Assembly (NCBI RefSeq): GCF_013394595.1
Contig: NZ_CP053348.1
Coordinates: 2,320,001-2,384,000, forward strand
DNA: 64,000 nucleotides
Origin: Winogradskyella forsetii
GTDB taxonomy: Bacteria; Bacteroidota; Bacteroidia; Flavobacteriales; Flavobacteriaceae
Direction of reading: 5' to 3'
Shown: piece by piece, positions 37,315 through 46,881 of the stretch
Numbering within the stretch: position 1 is the first letter of the stretch
Layout: the number at the start of each line of letters is the position of its first letter
Made by a program: the position numbers and the translations under genes
Notes under the pieces: model-generated
The model's input: only the letters and a program-made list of their open reading frames with translations
Told to the model about the DNA's origin: nothing
The model's database searches: none

Positions 37315-39039
37315 TCAGTGTTTAATTAATTTTATAAGATTAATTTGATTGTTACCAAATTTCAAACTACAGAAATAGATACCTGACTGAATACCCTGAA
37401 GATTAAATTCCACTTGTTTTGTCCTAACAGATTTTTCAAATAGTAAAGTTCCTGTGCTACTGATCAAAGTTACCTTTTCAACTAAATGAGAAGTATTGAT
37501 TCGAACTAAATCATCAATCGGGTTTTTATAATTTACCGAAATCACATTACCAAATTCGTTTACAGATAAAGTACTTCCTTCAATAATTGTTACCAACTCA
37601 TTTGGTGTGACATTATATACAATATCTTCAATGCCACTAAGCCAAGTAACTTTAATATAATCTATAGATGTAGCTTCATTAATGCCAATAGTTTGCACAA
37701 GAGAATTTTGGCTTAAATAACCTTCGCCGCACATCATATAACGGTATTGCACACTATCGCCAGCATAAATTTCTATCTTTGAGCCAATGGCATCGCGATT
37801 GGATTCTGTGCCGATTAATTTTACTTTAACATGATTATTAACAGTCGATGTTTGGTTATTCCAAACAAAAGGAGCGTAATTATTATTATTTACCACAATG
37901 TCAATTAAGCCATCATTGTTAGTATCACCGATAGCAGAAGAAAAACTACTTACAGCATTATCAAATCCAGAATTAACTAAATTAATGAAATTATCGCCCT
38001 CTATATTTTCATAAAAACCATAGGACGGAAATCCGTTACTTCCGTCATAAGAGCAGCTTATATACAAATCTAGATCACCATCATTTTCTGCATCAATAAA
38101 GTTTGATCCCCAAGACCAGCTATTTAATTGTGCACCTGAATTTTCTGAAATATTAGTAAACGTTTCGTCGCCATTATTCTTTAGCAAAACGGTACTACCA
38201 ATTGTCGTGGCTTCATTATTTGGTGTGTTCGTCATAAATATATCCAAAAAACCATCAGAATTAAAATCGTCTATGGTTACTGACATGGCATCGATAATTA
38301 GATCCGTTCCAGAAGATTCACTAACATCCGTAAATGTCCCATCGCCATTGTTTTTGTATAAGTGGTTTTGTTTTACTTTATCATTAGCAATATATAAATC
38401 TTGCCAACCATCATTGTTAAAATCAAAAAAACCTGAACAAAATGTCAATGCTGCTATATTGGCTAGGCCAACTTCATTTGTGACTTCTGTGAACGTACCA
38501 TCACAATTACTTTGATACAAATAGTTGGTTATGGTCGTGTTTTCTTTATAGTTTGATAGATAAACATCTATACAACCATCATTATTGATGTCTCCCCAAG
38601 AGGCACCAAAAGTGTACATGTTCTCTAATACGAATCCGGCCGAAACAGTTATATCAACTAATGAGTTATCGCTGAGTCTCTCAAAAAGTCGATTTCCATC
38701 GGTTTGACTTGTTACGAATAAGTCCTTATCACCATCATTGTCAAAATCCACCCAAATTACGGACTTATTTTGAAAATTCAAGTCGACAGGTAGTAGAGAT
38801 TCTTGTACAAAAAAACCATTATAATTTTTATAGAATTGAATCGTTATTCCATTTCCAGTGCCAAGTGTTATGTCGTCCCAACCATCATTATCGTAATCTA
38901 CAAAACTTACACCTCCACCCTGAGATACGACTCCTGTATTATCTGAAATACCAACCATATTAGATTGGTTAGTAAAATATATTTGAGAATTTAAGAAGAA
39001 AACCGAAGACAATATTACGATAAATGCAAAGCGCTTCAT
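37315..39039 (-). CDS. secreted FG-GAP / ASPIC-UnbV (CRTAC1-like) protein with T9SS sorting domain
   Basis: 574 residues with a signal peptide. Repeated FG-GAP/VCBS calcium-binding loops of the form DxDNDGDKDL, DINNDGCIDVYLSN, DFNNDGWQDLY, DFNSDGFLDIFMTN and DAENDGDLDLYIS build a beta-propeller over about 40-390. An ASPIC/UnbV-type segment follows at about 400-475 (NRDAIGSKIEIYAGD, YLSQNSLVQTIG). The last 80 residues are a T9SS type A domain (GIYFCSLKFGNNQINLIKLI). It is 198 bp upstream of the other large T9SS gene on the same strand. Function unknown. Confidence 0.92.
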   Translation of the reverse strand: MKRFAFIVILSSVFFLNSQIYFTNQSNMVGISDNTGVVSQGGGVSFVDYDNDGWDDITLGTGNGITIQFYKNYNGFFVQESLLPVDLNFQNKSVIWVDFDNDGDKDLFVTSQTDGNRLFERLSDNSLVDITVSAGFVLENMYTFGASWGDINNDGCIDVYLSNYKENTTITNYLYQSNCDGTFTEVTNEVGLANIAALTFCSGFFDFNNDGWQDLYIANDKVKQNHLYKNNGDGTFTDVSESSGTDLIIDAMSVTIDDFNSDGFLDIFMTNTPNNEATTIGSTVLLKNNGDETFTNISENSGAQLNSWSWGSNFIDAENDGDLDLYISCSYDGSNGFPSYGFYENIEGDNFINLVNSGFDNAVSSFSSAIGDTNNDGLIDIVVNNNNYAPFVWNNQTSTVNNHVKVKLIGTESNRDAIGSKIEIYAGDSVQYRYMMCGEGYLSQNSLVQTIGINEATSIDYIKVTWLSGIEDIVYNVTPNELVTIIEGSTLSVNEFGNVISVNYKNPIDDLVRINTSHLVEKVTLISSTGTLLFEKSVRTKQVEFNLQGIQSGIYFCSLKFGNNQINLIKLIKH

Positions 39040-39303
39040 TCATTATTTTTTTAACAAGATAAAAAAAAGCCACAACACAATTTATAGATTATCTCTTAAT
39101 TACATTTATTTACGATTATTGATTTATCAAAAAAGTTTCCATCGCGGCATCGCTAATTCAGGATTAACGAACCATCATAATATAAATATCTAAGTGCAAT
39201 ACGCTTTATTAATTCACTCAATAATAAAATTTCGGAACTAATTATTTGATGAAGGAATATAAGATAACTGAAAACTGAAACTGAAATCAAACTTAACAAC
39301 GTT

Positions 39304-40956
39304 TCAGTTTAATAGTTGTCTGGCATGTGCCATAGCAGAATCCGTAATATCCAATCCACCAAGCATTTGCGCAATCTCCACAATACGTTCGTCTTCATTT
39401 AATTTTTTAAGCTGTGTATGGGTGACATCCTTAATATCAGTTTTAAAAACTTTAAAGTGTGTATTCCCCTTAGCTGCTATTTGTGGTAAATGGGTAATTG
39501 TAAACACTTGCATTTTAGTGCTCATTTTCTTCATTATTTCACCCATTTTGTTCGAAATTTCCCCAGAAACTCCTGTATCAATTTCATCGAACATAATGGA
39601 AGGTAATTGAATATATTCTGCTAATATGGATTTTATGGCTAGCATAATACGGGATAATTCGCCTCCTGAAGCTGATTTTTTCAGTTCATTAAAACTTGAA
39701 CCTTTATTCGCCATGAGCAAAAACTGCAAGTTGTCTTTACCGTTTTTCAGAAATTGATCCGTCGCTTCTAATTGAATTTTAAATTTAGCATTTGGCATGC
39801 CTAAATCTGAAAGTATAGTTTCTAATTTTGAAACGAAAACTGGAATCACCTTTTTTCTTTTATCATGAATTTTTAAAGCTATTTTATTGAGCTCTTCTTT
39901 CTCTTTTAAAATCTCTTGTTCTTTAAGCGCTATAGTGGCATCTAAACTTTCAGTATTATCAATTTTTGATTGTAAATCGGTTTTAATTGCAATCAATTCT
40001 TCAATTTCTGAAACCGAATGCTTTTGAAATAAATTATTTAAGATTTGGAGCTGGCCGTTAATCCGTTCTAGTTCTTGAGGATCTGAAGATAAGTTATCTT
40101 CTAAATTATCCAATTCAATTAAAATATCGTCGAGTTCAATACCAACACTAAAAATGCGCTCTTTTAAAGCCTCATAAGGTTTTCCAAAACCAGCAATTTT
40201 AGATAATTCTTGTTTTGCCGTTTTCAATTGTTCTATCGCTCCAATATCTTCAGTATTCAATATTGATTTTGTGCTACTTAGCTTTTCACTTATAACTTCT
40301 ACATTATTGAGTTCTTCGTATTGGGCTTCTAAATCTTCTAGATTTATTTTTTCTAAATTGATTTCATTCAACTCATTGAATAAAAACAAATTATAATCGT
40401 ATTCCTTTATTAATTCTGACTTTGAAAGGTTTAATTCTTCCAATGATTTTTGAAGTGACTTATAGTCTATTAACCCTTTTGAGAAGGCTTCTAAATTCGA
40501 TTTATTCTCAGCCAAAGCATCAATGACCTTAAACTGATAATCGTCTTGGGTTAATTGCTGTGTTTGGTGTTGCGAGTGAATATCAATGAGGTAACTACTC
40601 AAAGCTACAAGATTTTCTAAAGTTACAGGTGTATCATTTATAAAAGCTCGGGATTTACCGGATGGTAAGATTTCACGTCGTATAATAGTTTGTATATCGT
40701 AATCCAAATCCAAGGATTTAAATAATCCTTTTAAATCATAATTGGCAATATCAAAAACAGCTTCAATTATACATTTTTCATCGGTATTTTTCACCTGACT
40801 TAAATCGGCACGTTTGCCCAAAACTAAAGATAAGCCTCCTAGTAAAATGGATTTTCCAGCACCTGTTTCGCCCGTAATAATAGTTAATCCATTATTAAAT
40901 GCGACGTTTAACTCATCGATGAGTGCGTAATTCTTTATGTAAAGTGATGTGAGCAA
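39304..40956 (-). CDS. recN: DNA repair protein RecN
   Basis: 550-residue SMC-like ATPase of double-strand break repair. The N-terminal P-loop is GETGAGKSILLGGL; a coiled-coil region spans about 160-370; the C-terminal signature is SGGELSRIMLAIKSIL, and Walker B is IMFDEIDTGVSGEISNKMGE. The N-terminus MLTSLYIKNYALIDEL is typical. It closes the block coaBC-porD-recN, with 184 bp separating it from porD. Confidence 0.96.
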   Translation of the reverse strand: MLTSLYIKNYALIDELNVAFNNGLTIITGETGAGKSILLGGLSLVLGKRADLSQVKNTDEKCIIEAVFDIANYDLKGLFKSLDLDYDIQTIIRREILPSGKSRAFINDTPVTLENLVALSSYLIDIHSQHQTQQLTQDDYQFKVIDALAENKSNLEAFSKGLIDYKSLQKSLEELNLSKSELIKEYDYNLFLFNELNEINLEKINLEDLEAQYEELNNVEVISEKLSSTKSILNTEDIGAIEQLKTAKQELSKIAGFGKPYEALKERIFSVGIELDDILIELDNLEDNLSSDPQELERINGQLQILNNLFQKHSVSEIEELIAIKTDLQSKIDNTESLDATIALKEQEILKEKEELNKIALKIHDKRKKVIPVFVSKLETILSDLGMPNAKFKIQLEATDQFLKNGKDNLQFLLMANKGSSFNELKKSASGGELSRIMLAIKSILAEYIQLPSIMFDEIDTGVSGEISNKMGEIMKKMSTKMQVFTITHLPQIAAKGNTHFKVFKTDIKDVTHTQLKKLNEDERIVEIAQMLGGLDITDSAMAHARQLLN

Positions 40957-41140
40957 AAATCTATAATTTAGTACTACAAATTTAAGTGATTAAGCCTTTA
41001 AAACTATATATGAAGAAAAAAATTATACTAGCGCCCTTGGATTTAGTATCAAGATAATGTTAACTGAAAATATAGTTGATTATCAACACTATAACTTTCA
41101 AAGAAGTGAATTATTAAAATTTTATAGTCATTCAGAAAAC

Positions 41141-42028
41141 TTAATACTTAATATTCCGCCACTTCTGCGAATGCATTGGAGCAACTTTATTTAAAATATC
41201 TGTCGCCTCTGTAATGTTAACACTTGGGCCACCAGATAGAATTTCCATGATTTCATCCGCTTTAGCATCAAAAAACACACGCATTACATAAGAATTTGGA
41301 CGCACACGATGTACTTTTTGTAATTCATCCAATGCAGCGATTATTTTCATCTTTCCTTCTTTTGCGCCCTCATTCATAACATCCATGCCTTCAATATGAT
41401 ATTTGTACATGGTTGTTCTCAAATCTTTGAACGATGGTGACATTAGATTATCGATTAATGCGAAACGCGATTGCAATCCATCTTCCAGTTTCCAACCTTG
41501 CCCGTTGAGCTGTTGTGAATAACTAGCAATCGTTTGTGCCTGCTCAAAATAGTCGTCTCCTCCATTAAGCTCAAAGCTATCAGCATCCATTCCTAATATC
41601 ATATAAACATGAAATGCTAAAACGGAAATGAGGTTGGATTCGAATTGATTATCATTATAAACTAAATTCTGAAATTCCAAGTACTGAAAATTGAAATTCC
41701 GATCATTATAATTATACACAGGCGAACTGTATGTGGAATTAAAAACTGGTCGAGACGATGAAACTTGCAGTGAGGCCGAAAATGAATCGTTATTATAGTC
41801 ATTGACATTAATGACCATATTGCAATTAATACGCTCTTGTGCCCCAAAATTCTTTCCTGTCCATTTTGTATTATTAATGAACTCATTAAGTTGATTTTCC
41901 AATGTTTTGAAAACAACATTGTTTTCATTTCCCGTTTGTTGCGCAATAACGGCTACCGTGCAATTCAACTCTTGTGAAAATCCTACGGTTGTTAATAATA
42001 GAGCAAATAAAAGAAATAGTTTACGCAT
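41141..42028 (-). CDS. porD: T9SS-associated protein PorD (DUF4835)
   Basis: 295 residues with a signal peptide (MRKLFLLFALLLTTVGFSQ). The body matches DUF4835: ELNCTVAVIAQQTGNENNVV, WTGKNFGAQERINCNMVINV, the repeated FNSTYSSPVYNYNDRNF and LVYNDNQFESNLISVLAFHVYMILGMD. I recall this family being named PorD and linked to the type IX secretion system, which fits the five T9SS cargo genes nearby. It overlaps the coaBC 3' end by 8 bp. Confidence 0.85.
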   Translation of the reverse strand: MRKLFLLFALLLTTVGFSQELNCTVAVIAQQTGNENNVVFKTLENQLNEFINNTKWTGKNFGAQERINCNMVINVNDYNNDSFSASLQVSSSRPVFNSTYSSPVYNYNDRNFNFQYLEFQNLVYNDNQFESNLISVLAFHVYMILGMDADSFELNGGDDYFEQAQTIASYSQQLNGQGWKLEDGLQSRFALIDNLMSPSFKDLRTTMYKYHIEGMDVMNEGAKEGKMKIIAALDELQKVHRVRPNSYVMRVFFDAKADEIMEILSGGPSVNITEATDILNKVAPMHSQKWRNIKY

Positions 42029-43253
42029 GGGTTTGTTTTAGTATAAGTTGCATTAAATCTTTAGCGACTTCCGCTTTTGACTTTAATTCATTTTCAATAA
42101 TAACGTTAGCAGACGTTATAAATGTAACTTTATTTGTTGATACTCCAAAACCAGCACCTTTATCTTGAAGAGAATTTAACACAATGAGGTCTAAATTCTT
42201 GGATTCCAGTTTACCTTTGGCATGTTCTAATTCGTTATTGGTTTCTAATGCAAAACCCACTAAAAACTGATGGGATTTTATCTCGCCAAGGGATTTTAAA
42301 ATATCTTTTGTCTTTTCTAACTCAATAGTAAACGTCGCATCTTTCTTTTTTATTTTCTGATCTGCCACATTCTTTGGTCTATAATCTGCAACAGCTGCTG
42401 AAAGAATAGCGATGTCAACTGATTTAAAATGCCTATGAACCTCATTGTACATCTCTTCTGCACTCACCACAGGTTTAACCGTAACGAAATTATGTGCTAT
42501 CTTTTGATGCGTTGGACCAGTCACCAAAATTACCTCAGCACCAAAATTTGAAGCTGCCTTAGCGATTTCAAATCCCATTTTTCCACTGGAATGATTTCCT
42601 ATAAAACGCACAGGATCCAAAGCCTCATAAGTTGGGCCGGCTGTTATTAGCACACGCTTACCTTTTAATGGTAATTGGTTCAAAATATCGTTTTCAATAA
42701 AACTTACGATATCTTCTGGCTCTGCCATTCTACCCTCACCTACTAAACCACTTGCGAGTTCTCCTGTTCCTGCCGGAATGAGCTGATTTCCATAGGAAGC
42801 TAATTTTTCAAATGACGCTTTTGTGGATTCGTGCTTGTACATATCCAAGTCCATGGCAGGTGCAAAATAAACGGGACATTTCGCAGAAAGGTAGGTTGCC
42901 AATAATATATTATCACAAACACCATTCGCCATCTTTGCCATGGTATTGGCTGTAGCTGGCGCAATCACAAAGTAATCTGCCCAAAGGCCTAAATCAACAT
43001 GGTTGTTCCAAACTGGGTTATCACCATGCCTATCGGCAGGCAGGTCTTCTTCATCTACAAATGAGGAATAGACAGGGTTTTTAGAAAGGGTAGAAAGTGT
43101 GAGTGGTGTTATAAAATCCTTAGAAGCAGGCGTCATCACCACTTTGATGTTTGCGCCTGCTTTAATGAATAATCTTACTAAGTTAGCAGATTTATATGCG
43201 GCAATACCAGCAGTAATGCCTAATAAAATATTTTTATCCTTTAGAATAGACAT
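42021..43253 (-). CDS. coaBC: bifunctional phosphopantothenoylcysteine decarboxylase / phosphopantothenate-cysteine ligase
   Basis: 410 residues, two steps of coenzyme A synthesis. The N-terminal flavin-dependent CoaC domain has LLGITAGIAAYKSANLVRLF, VDLGLWADYFVIAPATANT and APAMDLDMY. The CoaB domain from about 190 has GKRVLITAGPTYEALDPVRF and GNHSSGKMGFEIA. Between the CoaC strands a stretch EEDLPADRHGDNPVWNNHV is longer than I expect and is encoded by a palindromic repeat. The start is 7 bp after rpoZ. Confidence 0.96.
   Translation of the reverse strand: MSILKDKNILLGITAGIAAYKSANLVRLFIKAGANIKVVMTPASKDFITPLTLSTLSKNPVYSSFVDEEDLPADRHGDNPVWNNHVDLGLWADYFVIAPATANTMAKMANGVCDNILLATYLSAKCPVYFAPAMDLDMYKHESTKASFEKLASYGNQLIPAGTGELASGLVGEGRMAEPEDIVSFIENDILNQLPLKGKRVLITAGPTYEALDPVRFIGNHSSGKMGFEIAKAASNFGAEVILVTGPTHQKIAHNFVTVKPVVSAEEMYNEVHRHFKSVDIAILSAAVADYRPKNVADQKIKKKDATFTIELEKTKDILKSLGEIKSHQFLVGFALETNNELEHAKGKLESKNLDLIVLNSLQDKGAGFGVSTNKVTFITSANVIIENELKSKAEVAKDLMQLILKQTHA
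43027..43044 (-). repeat. palindromic repeat (CCTGCCTGCCGATAGGCA) inside coaBC
   Basis: On the minus strand the 18-mer encodes LPADRH in frame within coaBC. It contains GCC-GATA-GGC arms and is GC-rich relative to the gene. Its GCCTGCC core recurs in the intergenic element at 22926-22964. The coding frame is kept. Confidence 0.65.
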
Positions 43254-43260
43254 CTAAGGT

Positions 43261-43590
43261 TTATGGCTGAGGATCATCCGTATTTCTATGATAAATTTTA
43301 TCATCCAACCATTCTTTCACTGCCAGAGAGTGTGGTTTTGGTAATTTCTCATAAAACTTAGACACTTCAATTTGTTCTTTGTTTTCAAAAATTTCCTCCA
43401 GACTATCGTTGTATGTTGCAAACTCTTCAAGCTTGTCAATTAACTCACGTCTTATGTCTGTATTGATTTGCTCTGCACGTCTAGAAATTACAGATATCGC
43501 TTCATAGATATTATCTGTAGGCGCATCAATTTCGTTTCTGTTGTAAGTTATTGTACTTACTGGTGCATCTGTTTTTTTTAAATCCATCAT
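43261..43590 (-). CDS. rpoZ: RNA polymerase omega subunit-like protein
   Basis: 109 residues. The segment TDNIYEAISVISRRAEQINTDIRREL is the omega fold (RpoZ/Rpb6 type), with the conserved N-terminal YEA and RRA features; the acidic helix KLEEFATYNDSLEEIFENKE is typical of the Bacteroidota form. Omega assists assembly of RNA polymerase and binds ppGpp. It lies between bamD and coaBC, an arrangement common in Flavobacteriaceae. The start is at either of two adjacent ATGs. Confidence 0.9.
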   Translation of the reverse strand: MMDLKKTDAPVSTITYNRNEIDAPTDNIYEAISVISRRAEQINTDIRRELIDKLEEFATYNDSLEEIFENKEQIEVSKFYEKLPKPHSLAVKEWLDDKIYHRNTDDPQP

Positions 43591-43603
43591 AATAATATAA
43601 TGT

Positions 43604-44404
43604 TTAACTTTTAGTAGTAAACGTATTTAATTCTTGTTGTAATTGTTCTTTTAATACGGTAGCCTCTTCCAAATGTTCGGAATTCGGATAGCCTTTTTGT
43701 AAAGCTTCATAATAACCTAAAGCTTCTTTTAATCTTTCTTCCTTTAAATAATCCACACTTAAAATAGCCAGGTTATAAGCGGCCTCAAATCTATAATAAA
43801 AGGCTTCTCCTCTTAAAGATGCCCCTGGGAATTCTAGTAAAAAGTTATTAAAAGATTTAATTGAAGCCTTATAATCTGAAATTAAACCGTATTGCTTTGC
43901 TATTTCAAATGATTTTTTCTCCAGCTTAAAATCCAATTCCTTTACTAAGGTATTTGCTTCCGACAAATATTGTGAATTAGGATACTCATTTATAAACAAC
44001 TGTAATTTTTCAATGGCTTCAACCGTTTCTTTCTGCTCTTTCGAATATACGGGTGAATTAAAATAATAACCTTTAGCTGCTAAAAATGAGGCCTCCTCAG
44101 CTTTTTCACTCTGAGGATAAACGTCCGTAAATTTATCTAAGTGATAACTTGCAATGTAATAATCTCCCAAATAATAGGAACACATGGCGTGGATATAGGT
44201 CAATTTTTCGGCCTGTGGTTTTCCTCTGTATTGCTGAAGGATTTGATCTGCTAACCTAAATGATTTTTTATACTTTTCTGCGTCGTATAGTTCAGTTGCC
44301 ATTTGAAACTTTGCTGCAGTATCATCAGATTTCAATGTTTTCTGAAATTTGCTACAAGAAACGAATAGCATGCTGATAAATAGTATGTAAAGTCCTTTTT
44401 TCAT
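43604..44404 (-). CDS. bamD: outer membrane assembly lipoprotein BamD
   Basis: 266 residues. A lipoprotein signal ends at the lipobox cysteine (MKKGLYILFISMLFVSC). Tandem TPR-like helical repeats follow, including KFQMATELYDAEKYKKSFRL, TYIHAMCSYYLGDYYIAS and KLQLFINEYPNSQYLSEAN. BamD is anchored to the inner face of the outer membrane and works with BamA in beta-barrel insertion. It is first in the bamD-rpoZ-coaBC-porD run, 13 bp before rpoZ. Confidence 0.94.
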   Translation of the reverse strand: MKKGLYILFISMLFVSCSKFQKTLKSDDTAAKFQMATELYDAEKYKKSFRLADQILQQYRGKPQAEKLTYIHAMCSYYLGDYYIASYHLDKFTDVYPQSEKAEEASFLAAKGYYFNSPVYSKEQKETVEAIEKLQLFINEYPNSQYLSEANTLVKELDFKLEKKSFEIAKQYGLISDYKASIKSFNNFLLEFPGASLRGEAFYYRFEAAYNLAILSVDYLKEERLKEALGYYEALQKGYPNSEHLEEATVLKEQLQQELNTFTTKS

Positions 44405-44604
44405 CTGGTCACATTATTTTCTTTTTCATCTGTCAGATGGAATTCGCTATAAAGTTTTTAGTTTCTTATTGAAACTATGTAGTAAGCTCATTTCATAAAT
44501 TTTAAACAGAATGCAAAAGTAAGCATTATTAACGGATTTTAAAAACAATTATTTTATGCTAAATTAAGTCTTGTGAGGAGGCTGAAAACCTATTTATATA
44601 AAGT

Positions 44605-45489
44605 TTAACTTTTACCAAGAGTTTTTATTTCGGATTTGATCCTTTCTTTTAGTTGATCTGTAGCTTCAACCAATGGTAAACGTACATGGGGTTTAGAAAT
44701 TCCCAATGCAGACAGAACAGCTTTGATACCTGAAGGATTGTTTTCTGAAAATATCATTCCGGTTATAGGCATTAACTTAAAATGAATATCATAAGCTTCT
44801 TTTGCTTTCCGTGCAATACCTAATCTTATCATTTCAGAAAACTCCTTTGGCAGTGCTTGCCCAATTACAGAAATTACGCCTGAACCTCCAGCCAATGCTA
44901 CACCCAAAGCTAAATCATCGTCTCCAGATAAGATTAAAAAATCTTTGGGTTTGGTTCTCAATAATTCTAAATATTGATGCACATTGTTACCGGCTTCCTT
45001 TACAGCCACGATATTATCGAAATCGTTTGCCAACCTCAGCGTGGTTGTTGGCAACATATTAGATGATGTACGACCTGGAACGTTGTACAAAATAATCGGT
45101 TTTGGCGATACTTCTGCAATAGCTTTAAAATGTTGATAAATGCCTTCCTGTGTTGGTTTACTGTAATATGGAGATACCGATAGAATTCCATCTATGGCTG
45201 AAAAGTCCGTGGCTTTAATTTCACTGACCACATTTGCTGTATGGTTTCCTCCTATGCCCAACACCAATGGTAATCGTCCTTTATTTACCTTAGCAATAAA
45301 AGTGATCAATTCCTTTTTCTCGTCAGGAGTAACTGTGACACTTTCGCCTGTGGTACCACTTATCACTAAATAATCGGTTCCGTTTGCTATATTATATTCC
45401 ACTAAACGCTCCAAAGCATCAAAATCGATACTTAAATCTGCGTTAAACGGTGTAATCAATGCGACGCCTGTTCCTATAAATTTGGTCAT
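44605..45489 (-). CDS. dapA: 4-hydroxy-tetrahydrodipicolinate synthase
   Basis: 294 residues. It condenses pyruvate and aspartate semialdehyde in lysine and diaminopimelate synthesis. Motifs are [11 protein letters not shown], the threonine pair in [15 protein letters not shown], the tyrosine in [12 protein letters not shown] and the Schiff-base lysine in [10 protein letters not shown]. The start overlaps the stop of the DUF6913 gene by 1 bp, so they are co-transcribed. A 200-bp gap separates it from bamD. Confidence 0.97.
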   Translation of the reverse strand: MTKFIGTGVALITPFNADLSIDFDALERLVEYNIANGTDYLVISGTTGESVTVTPDEKKELITFIAKVNKGRLPLVLGIGGNHTANVVSEIKATDFSAIDGILSVSPYYSKPTQEGIYQHFKAIAEVSPKPIILYNVPGRTSSNMLPTTTLRLANDFDNIVAVKEAGNNVHQYLELLRTKPKDFLILSGDDDLALGVALAGGSGVISVIGQALPKEFSEMIRLGIARKAKEAYDIHFKLMPITGMIFSENNPSGIKAVLSALGISKPHVRLPLVEATDQLKERIKSEIKTLGKS

Positions 45490-46007
45490 TATAATTTTTT
45501 TAGAATGTTTAAATATTTTTTTAATTCTTCTTTAAAAATATTGATATCCTTTAATTCAACATCAATTATTAAATCGTAAAAGCGTTCATGTTCTGCCGAT
45601 ATGCCCACTTTTAAATTAGCTTTGGATGCGGCTGTAATGAGATCTAATTGTAAAACCGGATTTTTAAAGAAACAAACCAACATATCATAAGGCTCATTGA
45701 TAAACGCTTCTAGATCTAGGTTTTTTATTTTCCCGTTCCATCCAAAATCCTTTGGACTAAAATGGGCGTTCCACTTGTTATGTTCCAACTTATCGTCCAT
45801 GGTAAACGCCACAATTTTGTGCTTTGGAGACGTTAAGTTCAAAGTTTTGAAATATACCCTAAACACCTCAAATTCATGAAACTCACTAGCATTAAGCAAT
45901 ACCGCAACCGTCTTAATTTTACCGTTGTTAACAGAAGGTTGACGTTCTGCCAACAATTTGTTGACATATTTTCGATTTGATTTTTCCTTAAATGCTTTTA
46001 AAATCAT
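45489..46007 (-). CDS. DUF6913 family protein
   Basis: 172-residue soluble protein recognised as the flavobacterial DUF6913 family. A basic N-terminus ([17 protein letters not shown]) precedes an alpha/beta body with [46 protein letters not shown] and [20 protein letters not shown]. No catalytic motif is visible. It is translationally coupled to dapA by a 1-bp overlap. Function unknown. Confidence 0.8.
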   Translation of the reverse strand: MILKAFKEKSNRKYVNKLLAERQPSVNNGKIKTVAVLLNASEFHEFEVFRVYFKTLNLTSPKHKIVAFTMDDKLEHNKWNAHFSPKDFGWNGKIKNLDLEAFINEPYDMLVCFFKNPVLQLDLITAASKANLKVGISAEHERFYDLIIDVELKDINIFKEELKKYLNILKKL

Positions 46008-46078
46008 TTATCTTTAGCCTTTGTGCAAATTTAACAAAAGCACCCATATTTTAATATAAACTCCTTATAAGTTATTCA

Positions 46079-46837
46079 ATGACTATTAAACATGTTTTAA
46101 AACTCTGTTTTTTATTGCTCATCTTTTCTTGTGCATCGACAAAAATCTCAAAAATTGAAGGCAAAAGAATTGATATAGACGAAAACATTAAGCCCGATCA
46201 AACGGTTGAAAATTTTATTAAACCCTATAGAGAGCATATCAATAAAAATATGGATAGCATCATTTCTTATGCTCCAGAAACCTATTCTAAATCTGATGGC
46301 GACTACAATACAGCCATAGGAAACCTTATGGCAGATGCCATTTTTGAAGAAGGAAATCCTATTTTTAATAAACGAACAGGAAAGAATATTGATTTTGTAC
46401 TGTTTAACCATGGCGGTATTCGTGCCACCATATCAAAAGGAAATGTAACTATTAGAACCGCTTACCAAGTCATGCCTTTTGAAAACTCTATAGTCGTGGC
46501 AGGCTTAAAAGGCTCGCAAATTAATGAGATGATAGATTATCTCTCTAAAGCGAAACGTGCGCATCCTGTTTCTAACCAGTTTCAATTGATATTGAATAAA
46601 AATGGTAGTGTTAAATCTGCAACGATTCATGGCGAACCAATTGACGAATCGAAAATCTATTATGTGGCTACCAATGATTATCTGTATAATGGTGGTGATG
46701 GCATGGTCTTTTTTCATCCTAACGAGGGAGTGCAAGTATTGAACTATAAAATAAGAGATGTATTAATCGATAATTTTAAGAAGAAAAACACCTTACACGC
46801 TAAACGGGACGACCGTTTTATTCAATTAAATAATTAA
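46079..46837 (+). CDS. 5'-nucleotidase C-terminal domain lipoprotein
   Basis: 252 residues. A lipoprotein leader (CFLLLIFSCASTK) is followed by the 5'-nucleotidase C-terminal domain: NTAIGNLMADAIFEEG (compare the classical NLxADAxR), DFVLFNHGGIRATISKGNVT, VMPFENSIVVAGLKGSQI and YYVATNDYLYNGGDGMVFF. The substrate-binding half stands as its own gene; the metal-binding half is the next gene 44 bp downstream. Together they would make one UshA-like nucleotidase acting outside the cytoplasm. Confidence 0.93.
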   Translation: MTIKHVLKLCFLLLIFSCASTKISKIEGKRIDIDENIKPDQTVENFIKPYREHINKNMDSIISYAPETYSKSDGDYNTAIGNLMADAIFEEGNPIFNKRTGKNIDFVLFNHGGIRATISKGNVTIRTAYQVMPFENSIVVAGLKGSQINEMIDYLSKAKRAHPVSNQFQLILNKNGSVKSATIHGEPIDESKIYYVATNDYLYNGGDGMVFFHPNEGVQVLNYKIRDVLIDNFKKKNTLHAKRDDRFIQLNN

Positions 46838-46881
46838 TAGAAAACATTTCTACCTTGGTGTAAATGAAAATTAAATTTTAA

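Noticed and set aside
38709..38963. Plus-strand frame inside the CRTAC1-like gene, rich in histidine and tyrosine
   Set aside because: Antisense shadow of the Asp/Asn-rich FG-GAP repeats; composition is an artefact.
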